Assembly (NCBI GenBank): GCA_049317265.1
Contig: JBMOIP010000007.1
Coordinates: forward strand, 1-64,000
DNA: 64,000 nt
From: CAIVAT01 sp049317265
GTDB lineage: Bacteria; Bacteroidota; Bacteroidia; Bacteroidales; FEN-979
Direction: 5' to 3'
Position 1 is the stretch's first letter. Each line of letters opens with the position of its first letter. The translations under genes were made by a program, and so were the position numbers. The notes beneath the pieces were generated by a model. That model saw nothing but the letters and a program-made list of their open reading frames with translations. It was not told where the DNA came from and made no database searches. Below are positions 1 through 8,991 of this stretch, one piece after another.

Positions 1-56
1 TAGGCAAAGTTTTTTACAATTTTGTTGTCATAGTAAAATGTCTGATTTTCCATATA

Positions 57-266
57 TTATTGATTTGGTGATTGTTCATTCATCAACTTGACCTGTGAAG
101 CCGGGGGCGCTGCTACCTCTGCCGGTTTGTCATCATCAAATAGGATCCTGACGGAGGAGCTGTAGGTATCATCATATTGCCCGTTGCGAACCGACCAAAA
201 AAACGCTGCCAGGAAGCCTCCTGCAAGCACGACACTGAACGCAACTAAGACAAGGATTACACTCAT
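57..266 (-). CDS. ccoS: Cytochrome cbb3 oxidase maturation protein CcoS
   Basis: Small 69-residue protein with one N-terminal membrane segment (about residues 3-25, rich in V, L, A and F) followed by FFWSVRNGQYDD, which matches the conserved W-x-(I/V)-x-x-GQ-(F/Y)-DD core of CcoS. In known systems CcoS is needed to insert cofactors into cbb3-type cytochrome c oxidase at the inner membrane. It lies 103 bp downstream of the copper ATPase gene ccoI on the same strand, the usual order, so the structural ccoNOP genes probably continue leftwards outside the window. The C-terminal tail is polar and probably cytoplasmic. Confidence 0.9.
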   Translation of the reverse strand: MSVILVLVAFSVVLAGGFLAAFFWSVRNGQYDDTYSSSVRILFDDDKPAEVAAPPASQVKLMNEQSPNQ

Positions 267-369
267 AATATTTTACCTGAAGGCAAAATAAAGATTAAAG
301 TATCTAATTTCCAAAATACCAACCGTGAATTATGTAACAATTCAGATATTTATATTCAGTCTAAATTTA

Positions 370-2799
370 CTATTTCTCAGTAAACTTACTAAAACGGGCT
401 GATACAAAAATAGATAGCGTAACAAATGCAACGATTGTTACGGAGCTGAGCGGCATGAGAATAGCGGAGACAACCGGGGATAAATTGCCGGTAATGGCAA
501 AACTCAACCCCACGACATTGTATAAAAAAGAGAGTCCAATGCTGATAAAGACGATGCGCATGGCGGTGCGGCTGAAACCCAGGAAAACGGGAAGCTGGCG
601 AAACTGGCCCGATTCAAGGATGGCATCACACGCGGGTGAAAAATGGTAGATATCGTCGGCAATGGAGATTCCGCAGTCACTCTCCCGCAGGGCCCCGGCA
701 TCATTGAGCCCATCACCGATCATAAGAACCCTTTTCCTGGTGGCTTTCAGATTGCGGACATATTCGAGTTTGTCTTTTGGCGACTGGTTAAAATGGAGAT
801 GATCCCGTGAAGGGAAAAAAGCGAGCAGGTTGGCCAGTTCGGCATCATTATCTCCCGAAAGCAGGTGGAGTTCATAACGTTGTGCCAACTCTTCCAGAAC
901 CTCCTTCATCCCCTCACGGTATTGGTTACTGATGGAGATGAATCCTGCAACTATTCCATCAATGGAGACAAATACACGGCCGGCAGCAGCGGAAGAGGTG
1001 GTATTTCCGGTGATGAATTCCTCTGAACCGATCTTCACGGACACGCCATCGATCGTTCCAAGGATGCCCTTTGAAGCAACCTCGGAAAACCCGGTTACCG
1101 GCAGCGCTTCAAACCCCTGCAACTGGCGGTATATGGCCACGCTGGAAGGATGGGTAGAGTGCCTCACCAGGGAAGAGATTTTATGCAATATGTCCTTTGA
1201 CGCAGTCAATGAGGTGAAATCAGCGCCAAGGCCATCGTTGCGGGTGATCGTCCCGGTTTTATCAAACACGATGGTATCTACTTTTGAGAGGGCTTCCACC
1301 ACACCGGTCCGTTTGAGGTAGAAGCTGTTCCTGCCGAAAACCCTCATTGCACCACCCATTGAGAAGGGATAGGTCATGGCGAGGGCGCAGGGACATGCAA
1401 CGATCAGTATGGCGGTGATTACAAGGAACGCCATAGAAGGATCATGATACCACCAAAATATCCCGGAAACAGTTGAAAGAACGAGGATCATGACGGTAAA
1501 ATAGCGGCTGATCACATCCAGGATGGAGTCCCACCTGGTTTGCTTTTCACCACCGGAAATATCCTGGTTCCATAATTCGGTAAGGTGGCTCTGTGCCACT
1601 TCACGCTCAACAATGAGCTCAACGGAAGCGCCCACCTGCCGACCGCCGGCAAAAATGCGCTCTCCCTCCTTTTTGGATACGGGCGCCGATTCACCGCTGA
1701 CGAAACTGTAGTCGATCGATCCATCTCCTTTCACAAGCAGGGCATCTGCAGGCACAAGTTCCTGGTTTCTCACCAGTATCCTCATCCCCGCTTTCAACTT
1801 TTTGATGGGGATGATCGACTCAGCGCCGGCGTCGGAGATCAGCGTAACTGCCACCGGGAAGTAGGAACGATAGTCGCGTTCAAAGGAGAGTGCCTGGTAG
1901 GTTTTATCCTGGTACCAGCGGCCAATGGAGAGGAAAAAAACAAGTCCTGCCAGCGAATCCATGAAACCGGGACCTGTCCCTGAAATAATCTCATATGCAC
2001 TTCTGAAAAAGAGCACCAGTATACCGATGGCAATCGGCACATCGATACTAACAAACCTTTTTTTCAAACCTTTGTATGCAGAAATGATAAAAACCGATCC
2101 TGAGTAAAAAGCCACAGGTATGCCAAAAAGGATATTGAGCAAACCGAAATTATGACGTAAAAGATTCTCCACAGAATCGTTTACGCTCAGGTAAGCAGGA
2201 AAACTGAAGAGCATGATATTTCCGAAACAAAACCCGGCCACGCCCAACCGGTAATAGATCCCCCGATTCACTTTGCGTTTCACCTTCTGCCCCACATTGT
2301 CAAGGGTAAGGTGCGGGATATAGTTAATCGAAGCCAGCATTTCCACCAGTTGCCTCAGCGACAGTTTATCATCGTGAAAGGTGATCATCACCTCCTTTTT
2401 TACGAAGTTCACCGATGAGTGCATCACGCCATCATGCAGTCGCTGCAGGTTTTCGAGCAACCAGATACATGAACTGCAGTGGATTGCAGGAATAAAGAGT
2501 TTCACCTTGCTTACACCATCTTCGGAAAATTCGAGTAATTCGTTCCTGATCTCTTCGTTATCAAGGTATGCATACCGGCTTCCCACTTCAGAATTGGCAG
2601 CCTTCAACCCTGGATGTTCCTCATATTTATAATAATCACAGGCATTGCTCTGACTCAGAATTTCGAAAACCGTTTTACAGCCATTGCAGCAGAATTGTTT
2701 TTCCTGCAGGGTAATCGGAACGGTGCCGCAATCTTCGCCACAGTGGTAGCATGCATTTGGATTTGCTGTTTTTTCGGAGGTGAAGGAAGTGTTTGACAT
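370..2799 (-). CDS. ccoI: Copper-translocating P1B-type ATPase, CcoI/FixI type
   Basis: An 809-residue heavy-metal P-type ATPase. It has an N-terminal cysteine-rich cap (CYHC at residues 17-20, CCNGC at 37-41), an HMA metal-binding domain (HCSSC at 107-111), membrane helices, a transmembrane CPC motif (ACPCALA), the phosphorylation motif DKTGT and the hinge GDGLNDAGAL. The cysteine-rich cap before HMA is typical of the FixI/CcoI branch, which exports copper across the inner membrane for cbb3 oxidase assembly rather than for detoxification. The ccoS gene downstream supports this role. Length is normal. A candidate -7 box lies about 45 bp upstream of the ATG. Confidence 0.93.
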   Translation of the reverse strand: MSNTSFTSEKTANPNACYHCGEDCGTVPITLQEKQFCCNGCKTVFEILSQSNACDYYKYEEHPGLKAANSEVGSRYAYLDNEEIRNELLEFSEDGVSKVKLFIPAIHCSSCIWLLENLQRLHDGVMHSSVNFVKKEVMITFHDDKLSLRQLVEMLASINYIPHLTLDNVGQKVKRKVNRGIYYRLGVAGFCFGNIMLFSFPAYLSVNDSVENLLRHNFGLLNILFGIPVAFYSGSVFIISAYKGLKKRFVSIDVPIAIGILVLFFRSAYEIISGTGPGFMDSLAGLVFFLSIGRWYQDKTYQALSFERDYRSYFPVAVTLISDAGAESIIPIKKLKAGMRILVRNQELVPADALLVKGDGSIDYSFVSGESAPVSKKEGERIFAGGRQVGASVELIVEREVAQSHLTELWNQDISGGEKQTRWDSILDVISRYFTVMILVLSTVSGIFWWYHDPSMAFLVITAILIVACPCALAMTYPFSMGGAMRVFGRNSFYLKRTGVVEALSKVDTIVFDKTGTITRNDGLGADFTSLTASKDILHKISSLVRHSTHPSSVAIYRQLQGFEALPVTGFSEVASKGILGTIDGVSVKIGSEEFITGNTTSSAAAGRVFVSIDGIVAGFISISNQYREGMKEVLEELAQRYELHLLSGDNDAELANLLAFFPSRDHLHFNQSPKDKLEYVRNLKATRKRVLMIGDGLNDAGALRESDCGISIADDIYHFSPACDAILESGQFRQLPVFLGFSRTAMRIVFISIGLSFLYNVVGLSFAITGNLSPVVSAILMPLSSVTIVAFVTLSIFVSARFSKFTEK

Positions 2800-2843
2800 A
2801 GCATATTATTAGTCCCTCATCGGGGAACGGTAGAAAATCACGG

Positions 2844-2851
2844 CAAATTTA
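2844..2851 (-). promoter_or_regulatory. Candidate -7 box of the ccoI-ccoS promoter
   Basis: On the minus strand this reads TAAATTTG, a full match to the Bacteroidota -7 consensus TAnnTTTG, 45 bp before the ccoI start codon. No clear -33 TTG was found, and the region is AT-rich, so a chance match is possible. Confidence 0.4.
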
Positions 2852-2852
2852 A

Positions 2853-3116
2853 ACAAAACAGTATTGTATTATCAGAATTCAGTTTCCTCTTAAAAATGAG
2901 TTTGGAAATTTATTACTGAATCCCTTACGAGAAGATAAAATCAGTAAAATCGTATTACAATTGAACTATGGTAAAAGTAACTTTAAGGGATGGTTAACAG
3001 AATATTCTGAAGTTGGAACATCTGCATTGTATCTTCACCACTTCAGTCAAAATGCAAATCGCAGTAGCCATAATTATACCATAATACCTACATACTTTTT
3101 TGCTAATAAATGTTAA
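2853..3116 (+). pseudogene. Tail of a lost gene (open frame without a start codon)
   Basis: This frame stays open for 87 codons after a stop at 2850-2852 and ends at TAA 3114-3116, but has no ATG in a usable position. The translation looks protein-like, with mixed charged and aromatic residues (for example LNYGKSNFKGWLTEYSE and an ending resembling an outer-membrane strand). The frame lies in the 478-bp gap between ccoI and the next gene and shares that gene's AT-rich composition. I read it as the 3' remnant of a deleted gene. No family was recognised. The remainder of the gap (3117-3277) is AT-rich with nothing recognisable. Confidence 0.35.
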
Positions 3117-3277
3117 TTTTTGAATAACAAATGAGAATTCAAATAAATATTATTTTAATTTTGTCTAAATACATATATAATACTTAACATTCAGTATTAG
3201 TACTTAGTGTTTTTATATAGTAGGATGTGATTTATACTTTATTATTAACCAACTTATTCATTTAAACTATCTAAATT

Positions 3278-4849
3278 ATGAAATATTTTCTACTCATTAT
3301 TATTGTGTTCGTTGTGTTCATTGGGAATGCACAAAACTATTCAGGAAGTTTTAATTTCCGAAAACAATTATATTTTGTTAAAAGTGAATGTCTCGCATCA
3401 GGTGAATTTAGAATCACTTTAGCAGAATCCGAGGCCAACAAAGTGGATTTTACTATAAAACCATTGAAATATGACCTTTTTAAAACTGCCTTTAACACTA
3501 AAATGCTTACACTGCTCGGTTCAGGAGCCCCAGCAATAGCAACTGATGAAGAGTCAACTTCAAAGAGCATCTTTTACAATATTGTCGTTGAGAGTCTAAA
3601 GGAATCCATGTCAGACGCTCCCATTTCAGGAAAACTTACAATTGCCTCAAGTGTCAACTTATACAAAGACCCAAATAAATGTGGTCAAAAGGCTGAATCA
3701 AATCAAGTCCTGATTAAGGATGTTGAGATCGAATTCAACGAAGGGTATATTGAAACCATTAAAGTTGTTGGTGAAGTTAACATCAATGGCAGTAAGCGGG
3801 ATATCCTATTTGAAAATATTATTGGGATAGGGTTTTCAACCCGTAAAAACTTTAAAAAATTGGATCAGATGGGTCTTTTCGCGAACTCTTCAGTCGATAA
3901 ATATCATATAATGGCTGGTGAACTACTGAATTACAATTACAAGGTTCGCCCAATGACAAGGGATTTTAGTCCAGGCAATCAATTAGTAACAAGTTTTGGG
4001 GGAGAAAGCTTCGACTTACATAAAGATGAAACATCAAAACTTTTTGAAGCAATTGTATACAGTGACTTTCTAGGAATTGATAAAGATAAACCCAATGGAC
4101 TGATCCAAATAGAGGTGGCTAAAAGAATAAACCTGAAATCAAGTCGAATTGAAAATGGGATATTCCTTTCATGGCTTACGAAAGGAAGCGGTTGGTTGCA
4201 ATACATCAAACCAGCAGTAACAATTTCAAAAATTGAAGAAAATAATCGATTTTTACTACCGACAAAGAGCGACTCAATTGTAAAATCCTCAGCAGGGGCT
4301 GATTCCCTTGTTATTGGGAACATTGTGAGTCCAATTAAAATCCTGGAATACCAAAATCTTTCACTGGGTCTTGATCTGAATATTTTATTTGAGGAAAATT
4401 CGAATCTGAAGTACCATTTCTACCTGAACGGTGGATTCCGGTTTGGTCGCACTGCCATCAGGGATTCACTGAGGACTCTCAATGCGCAAGGAAAAATAGC
4501 AAGTTCAGGATTTGTTAACGAGTACAATATCAATTACTTCACATTTTACCCTGAAGCAATTTTGCAGTTTCTACCAGAAGAGAGGTTTAGTATTCTGATT
4601 TCCGACCGATTGCAATATTTTCTACCAGCTTTCGGTTTACCGACTCTGAAAACCCTGGATAAAAGTTTAGGTTATGATCCGAAACCCGCCAAATGGATTA
4701 ACTCCATCGAAATCATGGCTTTCGTAAAAACTGGTCAAAATGGTAAGATTTTCGCAAGATGGAGATTTACAAGCCAACTCGACAACATTCAACAAAACTA
4801 TAACCAGGTGCAGGTGGGCTACTCATTTTATATTCTTAAAAAGAATTAG
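3278..4849 (+). CDS. Secreted protein of unknown function
   Basis: A 523-residue protein with a clear signal peptide (MKY, then a run of I/V/F to about residue 16, with GNAQ as the likely cleavage site). I do not recognise the family. The second half has alternating polar and hydrophobic stretches with aromatic residues and ends in VQVGYSFYILKKN, resembling a final outer-membrane beta-strand, so a surface or outer-membrane location is a guess. Codon use is markedly AT-rich compared with cydA and ccoI on either side, which suggests recent acquisition. It stands alone: a gene remnant precedes it and a strong terminator follows 60 bp after its stop. Confidence 0.75.
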   Translation: MKYFLLIIIVFVVFIGNAQNYSGSFNFRKQLYFVKSECLASGEFRITLAESEANKVDFTIKPLKYDLFKTAFNTKMLTLLGSGAPAIATDEESTSKSIFYNIVVESLKESMSDAPISGKLTIASSVNLYKDPNKCGQKAESNQVLIKDVEIEFNEGYIETIKVVGEVNINGSKRDILFENIIGIGFSTRKNFKKLDQMGLFANSSVDKYHIMAGELLNYNYKVRPMTRDFSPGNQLVTSFGGESFDLHKDETSKLFEAIVYSDFLGIDKDKPNGLIQIEVAKRINLKSSRIENGIFLSWLTKGSGWLQYIKPAVTISKIEENNRFLLPTKSDSIVKSSAGADSLVIGNIVSPIKILEYQNLSLGLDLNILFEENSNLKYHFYLNGGFRFGRTAIRDSLRTLNAQGKIASSGFVNEYNINYFTFYPEAILQFLPEERFSILISDRLQYFLPAFGLPTLKTLDKSLGYDPKPAKWINSIEIMAFVKTGQNGKIFARWRFTSQLDNIQQNYNQVQVGYSFYILKKN

Positions 4850-4908
4850 AACACTGTATGTTATTTGACACAAATCGATTTATAATCTATTGATTCACAA
4901 ATCATAAT

Positions 4909-4955
4909 AAACACCGGACGGGTTATAAACAAGATCTTTCCGGTGTTTTTTTTTC
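4909..4955 (+). terminator. Rho-independent terminator
   Basis: A perfect 10-bp stem (AAACACCGGA at 4909-4918 with TCCGGTGTTT at 4939-4948) with a 20-base loop is followed by a T tract. It ends the upstream orphan gene and insulates cydAB. Confidence 0.85.
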
Positions 4956-4990
4956 TAAAAAACCGGTCGCAGAACCATAGGTTTATTCGG

Positions 4991-4998
4991 TACCTTTG
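4991..4998 (+). promoter_or_regulatory. Candidate -7 box of the cydAB promoter
   Basis: TACCTTTG is a full match to TAnnTTTG, 24 bp before the cydA ATG and after the terminator. No direct-repeat element of the kind found further right is present, so cydAB is probably controlled separately. No convincing Fnr box was found. Confidence 0.55.
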
Positions 4999-5021
4999 TC
5001 TTCGTTAAAAAATAAACAACA

Positions 5022-6599
5022 ATGGTTCAACATATAGATCCCTCGCTGATTGACTGGTCGAGGGCCCAATTTGCATTAACTGCCATATACCACTGGATTT
5101 TCGTGCCGCTCACCCTTGGGCTGGCATTCATCGTCGCCATCATGGAGTCGGTTTATGTTAAAACCGGGGATCCTGAATGGAAAAAGATCACCAAATTCTG
5201 GATGACCCTGTTCGGGATTAACTTTGCCATCGGTGTCGCCACCGGGATCATCCTTGAGTTCCAGTTTGGCACCAACTGGTCGAACTACTCCTGGTTTGTG
5301 GGCGACATTTTCGGGGCGCCGCTCGCCATTGAAGGGATCATGGCATTTTTCCTCGAGTCGACCTTTATCGCGGTGATGTTTTTCGGGTGGGACAAGGTGA
5401 GCAAACGGTACCATCTCGCAGCGACCTGGCTTACCGGGATCGGGGCAAACTTATCAGCCCTTTGGATCCTCGTTGCCAACGCCTGGATGCAGTACCCCGT
5501 TGGCATGCAGTTCAACCCCGATACCACCCGCAACGAAATGACAGATTTCTGGGCGGTCCTCTTTTCACCGGTGGCCATCAACAAATTCCTGCACACCATC
5601 TCCTCGGGATATGTCACAGCCTCCGTGTTCGTAGTGGGCATCAGCGCCTGGTTCCTGCTAAAAAAGCGGCACACATTGCTGGCCAAACGTAGCATTCTGA
5701 TCGCCTGTACCTTTGGACTTGCCTCCTCATTATTCCTGGCATTTACCGGTGATGGGTCGGCTTACCAGGTTTCACAAAAACAGCCGATGAAACTTGCTGC
5801 GATGGAAGGATTGTACCAGGGTAAAAGCGGGGCGGGACTTGTTGCCTTTGGGATACTCGACCCCTCTAAAACCGCCGGTGATGGGAAAGAAGCCTTTCTT
5901 TTTAAAATTGAGTTCCCCAAACTGCTATCCTTCCTTGGATACCGCAACCCCGATGCGTTTGTCCCGGGAATTGACGACATCCTGAAAGGTGGCTATAAAC
6001 CAGGTTTTAGCCCTGTCAACCCCATTGAGAAAGAGCGTACGTTGTCTGTTGAGGAGAAGATCGCCCGGGGAAAAACAGCCGTCGGGGCGCTTGCTGAATA
6101 CAGAACGGCCAAAGCTGAAAAGGACACTGTCAAAGCAACATCGGCCCTGGAGGTGCTTAAAATAAACTATGCCTGGTTTGGATATGCCTACCTCAACAGC
6201 CCCCAAAGCATCATTCCCAATGTTCCCCTCACCTACTACAGTTTTCACCTGATGGTCTATCTCGGGGTCTATTTTATCCTGTTGTTCACCGTTGTTCTTT
6301 ACCTTGTCAGAACAGATAAACTCGAAAGCCAGCGATGGTTGTTGTGGATCGCCCTGTTTACAATCCCTTTGGTATACCTTGCCTCTGAAGCGGGTTGGGT
6401 AGTGGCTGAAGTCGGCCGTCAGCCATGGGTCATCCAGGATCTGATGCCGGTAATGGCTGCTGTTTCCAAGATCGATGCCACTTCGGTGATCATTACCTTC
6501 TGGCTTTTTGCAGCGGTATTTTCAGTCCTGTTGATTGCAGAACTGATGATCATGATCAAACAAATTAAACTCGGACCAAAAGATGGAGGGAAGCACTGA
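5022..6599 (+). CDS. cydA: Cytochrome bd ubiquinol oxidase subunit I
   Basis: A 525-residue integral membrane subunit carrying the quinol site and three hemes of the bd-type terminal oxidase. Visible family marks: the early helix with the conserved heme histidine (ALTAIYHWIFVP), the Q-loop start QPMKLAAMEG, a second conserved histidine in NKFLHTISSGY, and FHLMVYLG, which matches the usual FRxMVxxG region. Length is close to that of E. coli CydA. It is followed by cydB with a one-base overlap (TGATG). Together they reduce oxygen at very low concentration without pumping protons, which fits the neighbouring cbb3 assembly genes and suggests microaerobic life. Confidence 0.97.
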   Translation: MVQHIDPSLIDWSRAQFALTAIYHWIFVPLTLGLAFIVAIMESVYVKTGDPEWKKITKFWMTLFGINFAIGVATGIILEFQFGTNWSNYSWFVGDIFGAPLAIEGIMAFFLESTFIAVMFFGWDKVSKRYHLAATWLTGIGANLSALWILVANAWMQYPVGMQFNPDTTRNEMTDFWAVLFSPVAINKFLHTISSGYVTASVFVVGISAWFLLKKRHTLLAKRSILIACTFGLASSLFLAFTGDGSAYQVSQKQPMKLAAMEGLYQGKSGAGLVAFGILDPSKTAGDGKEAFLFKIEFPKLLSFLGYRNPDAFVPGIDDILKGGYKPGFSPVNPIEKERTLSVEEKIARGKTAVGALAEYRTAKAEKDTVKATSALEVLKINYAWFGYAYLNSPQSIIPNVPLTYYSFHLMVYLGVYFILLFTVVLYLVRTDKLESQRWLLWIALFTIPLVYLASEAGWVVAEVGRQPWVIQDLMPVMAAVSKIDATSVIITFWLFAAVFSVLLIAELMIMIKQIKLGPKDGGKH

Positions 6600-7762
6600 T
6601 GTTTGAAACAATGCCGATTGAAACGCTGCAAGCCTACTGGTGGATCATCATCTCCCTGCTGGGCAGCCTGCTTGTTTTCCTGATGTTTGTACAGGGCGGG
6701 CAAACACTCATCTATACCATCGGAAAAACCGAACCGGAACGGAAAATGCTGGTCAATGCCCTTGGCCGGAAATGGGAATTTACCTTTACTACGCTGGTCA
6801 CCTTTGGGGGCGCATTCTTCGCCTCCTTCCCCCTCTTTTACTCCACCAGCTTCGGGGGTGCCTACTGGGTTTGGATGGCTATCCTATTCCCGTTCATCAT
6901 CCAGGCTGTGGCATATGAATTCCGCAGCAAACCGAATAATTTCCTGGGACATAAAACCTACGAATGGTTCCTGATCATCAATGGGTTACTTGGAACCGTA
7001 CTGATCGGAACAGCTGTGGCAACCTTCTTCACGGGATCGGCCTTTTCAGTCAACAGGTCGGCCATCACCAACCTGCTCGACCCCACCATTTCGCGGTGGC
7101 AAAATCCTGCCCACGGACTTGAAGCTGTTTTAGACTGGCGCAACGTGGCCCTTGGACTCGCCGTATTTTTCCTGGCCAGGGTTTTGGGAATCCTCTATTT
7201 CATGAATACCATTGATGATGAACAGATCATGGCCCGTTCAAGAAAGCAACTAATTATCAACACCATACCCTTTTTGTTTTTTTTCCTGACGTTTACCGGG
7301 GCATTGCTGACCATGCCGGGCTATGCGGTCCAGCCGCTGAATGGCATGATTTGCGGGGAGTCGTACAAATACTTCCACAACCTGACCCAGATGCCGCTCG
7401 TAATGATGATGTTTGCTGCAGGGGTCGTTTTTGTTCTGCTCGGGATAACCTTGCCGTTGATTTCCATGGTAAAAAACGGATCATCGGGAATCTGGTATGC
7501 GGGGGCCGGCACGCTGCTCACCGTTTTTTCACTGTTTTGCATGGCAGGTTTAAACAATACGGCATATTACCCCTCAACATACGATTTGCAGAGTTCACTT
7601 ACCATTCATAACAGTTCATCAAGCCACTACACCCTCACTGCCATGAGTTATGTGTCGCTGATGGTTCCGTTTGTAGTTGCCTATATCTGGTATGCATGGA
7701 GAGCGGTCAACAGCAAAAAAATTGACGCTGCCGAGATGGAGGAGGGCGGGCACAGTTATTAA
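6599..7762 (+). CDS. cydB: Cytochrome bd ubiquinol oxidase subunit II
   Basis: A 387-residue hydrophobic protein with several membrane helices. It begins with ETLQAYWWIIISLLGSLLVF followed by the GGQTL segment typical of Bacteroidota CydB, and contains conserved W-x-NP-H-type loop residues (SRWQNPAHGLEAV). It forms the heterodimer with CydA. Its ATG overlaps the cydA stop by one base, so the two are translationally coupled. It ends 20 bp from the convergent stop of a sensor kinase gene with no obvious hairpin between. No cydX-like miniprotein was found directly behind it. Confidence 0.95.
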   Translation: MFETMPIETLQAYWWIIISLLGSLLVFLMFVQGGQTLIYTIGKTEPERKMLVNALGRKWEFTFTTLVTFGGAFFASFPLFYSTSFGGAYWVWMAILFPFIIQAVAYEFRSKPNNFLGHKTYEWFLIINGLLGTVLIGTAVATFFTGSAFSVNRSAITNLLDPTISRWQNPAHGLEAVLDWRNVALGLAVFFLARVLGILYFMNTIDDEQIMARSRKQLIINTIPFLFFFLTFTGALLTMPGYAVQPLNGMICGESYKYFHNLTQMPLVMMMFAAGVVFVLLGITLPLISMVKNGSSGIWYAGAGTLLTVFSLFCMAGLNNTAYYPSTYDLQSSLTIHNSSSSHYTLTAMSYVSLMVPFVVAYIWYAWRAVNSKKIDAAEMEEGGHSY

Positions 7763-7782
7763 ACTGTGACTCCATTTAAAAA

Positions 7783-8991
7783 CTAACAGACAGACTTAAA
7801 GGGAATTGAAATATAAAAGACTGAACCTTCTCCTTTAACTGATTGCAATGAAATTTTGCCTCCCATGAATTCAATGCATTTTTGGGCAATGGTAAGACCC
7901 AGTCCGCTTCCTTCGTAGAGCCTGTTATGGGTCCCATTCTCCTGGACAAAATAATCAAAAATGAACTCCAGTGCTGGTTCGGCGATCCCGATACCTGTAT
8001 CCCGGATAAAAAACTCCAGTTCCTGCCCCTTATGTTCAAACCCGATGGTTACCGAACCCTTTGAGGTGAACTTTAACGCATTGTCGACCAGGTGCATAAC
8101 TGCCTTTCGCAAAAGTTCCGGATATCCTTCCAATTGGCCGGCATCACCGGAATGCTGCATATCCAGGATAAAAGCTACATTTTTCGTTTCAAATGAGTCC
8201 CTGAATTCCTGATAAACCTCCATCAGTAATTCCCCGGGAGTAAAGAGGCGTTGCTCCGCCGTCATGTTGCCGGAAACAAGCAGGGAGATATCCATGATGT
8301 CGGTTACTGTCTTGATGAGGCGGTTGCTGCTTGATTTGAGATAGGAGTAGTACTCTTCTTTGTCGAGGTCCTCGACCTTATGATCTTTAAAAATGCTGGA
8401 AATTCCAAGAATTCCATTCAGGGGAGTCCGTATTTCGTGTGAAATATTCCGCAGGAAAGCTGCCTTCAAACGGTCGCTCTCTTCTGCTTTATCCAGGGCT
8501 GCCGTAAGGGCAACATTCACCTGTTCAAGTTCGGCAGTTCGTTCCATGACCTTGTCTTCCAGCAGGTGGTTCTGATCTTGCAATTGCAGATGTAAAAACC
8601 TGGCAAACAGTAAATTATTGATACGCAAACCAACCTCAACCAGGTCAAATGGTTTCGCCAGGAAGTCTTTTGCCCCACAGGCAAGCGCTTTCAGTTTGGC
8701 ATCCAGGGTAATATCGGCAGTAAGGACAAGAATGGGCAAATAGGTGTTGTCTGCTGCCATCCCTTTGATTTGTTCCATCACATCATAACCGCTGAGGTAT
8801 GGCATCATCAGGTCGAGCAGGATGAGGTCAGGGTTAAAAGAAGCGCAAAGCGCTGCAACCTGCCGCGGATCGGTTGTGAAGCGGATGTTGAGGCATCCCT
8901 GGATTTCAAGGAAACCGGCAAGGACATCTATGTTGGCTTCCTTATCGTCCACAATAAGGATCCTGGCATTTTTAAAAGCTGGGTTTATCAT
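7783..8991 (-). CDS. Receiver domain-histidine kinase hybrid
   Basis: A 402-residue soluble protein. The N-terminal receiver domain (about residues 8-125) contains LIVDDKE and the phospho-acceptor Asp in DLILLDLMMPYLSG, and is followed by a coiled linker. The HisKA domain has the phospho-histidine in RNISHEIRTPLNG (about residue 180), and the HATPase domain has its N box (MHLVDNALKF) and GxG boxes (DTGIGI, GSGLGL). There is no membrane segment. Its ATG overlaps the stop of the preceding giant kinase by one base (TAATG), so the pair is co-expressed and may form a phosphorelay with a receiver before a kinase. The output is unknown; no DNA-binding regulator lies beside it. Confidence 0.9.
   Translation of the reverse strand: MINPAFKNARILIVDDKEANIDVLAGFLEIQGCLNIRFTTDPRQVAALCASFNPDLILLDLMMPYLSGYDVMEQIKGMAADNTYLPILVLTADITLDAKLKALACGAKDFLAKPFDLVEVGLRINNLLFARFLHLQLQDQNHLLEDKVMERTAELEQVNVALTAALDKAEESDRLKAAFLRNISHEIRTPLNGILGISSIFKDHKVEDLDKEEYYSYLKSSSNRLIKTVTDIMDISLLVSGNMTAEQRLFTPGELLMEVYQEFRDSFETKNVAFILDMQHSGDAGQLEGYPELLRKAVMHLVDNALKFTSKGSVTIGFEHKGQELEFFIRDTGIGIAEPALEFIFDYFVQENGTHNRLYEGSGLGLTIAQKCIEFMGGKISLQSVKGEGSVFYISIPFKSVC

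Noticed and set aside
932..1321. Plus-strand frame of 129 codons opposite ccoI
   Set aside because: It is a shadow of the conserved ATPase coding strand; no signals support it.
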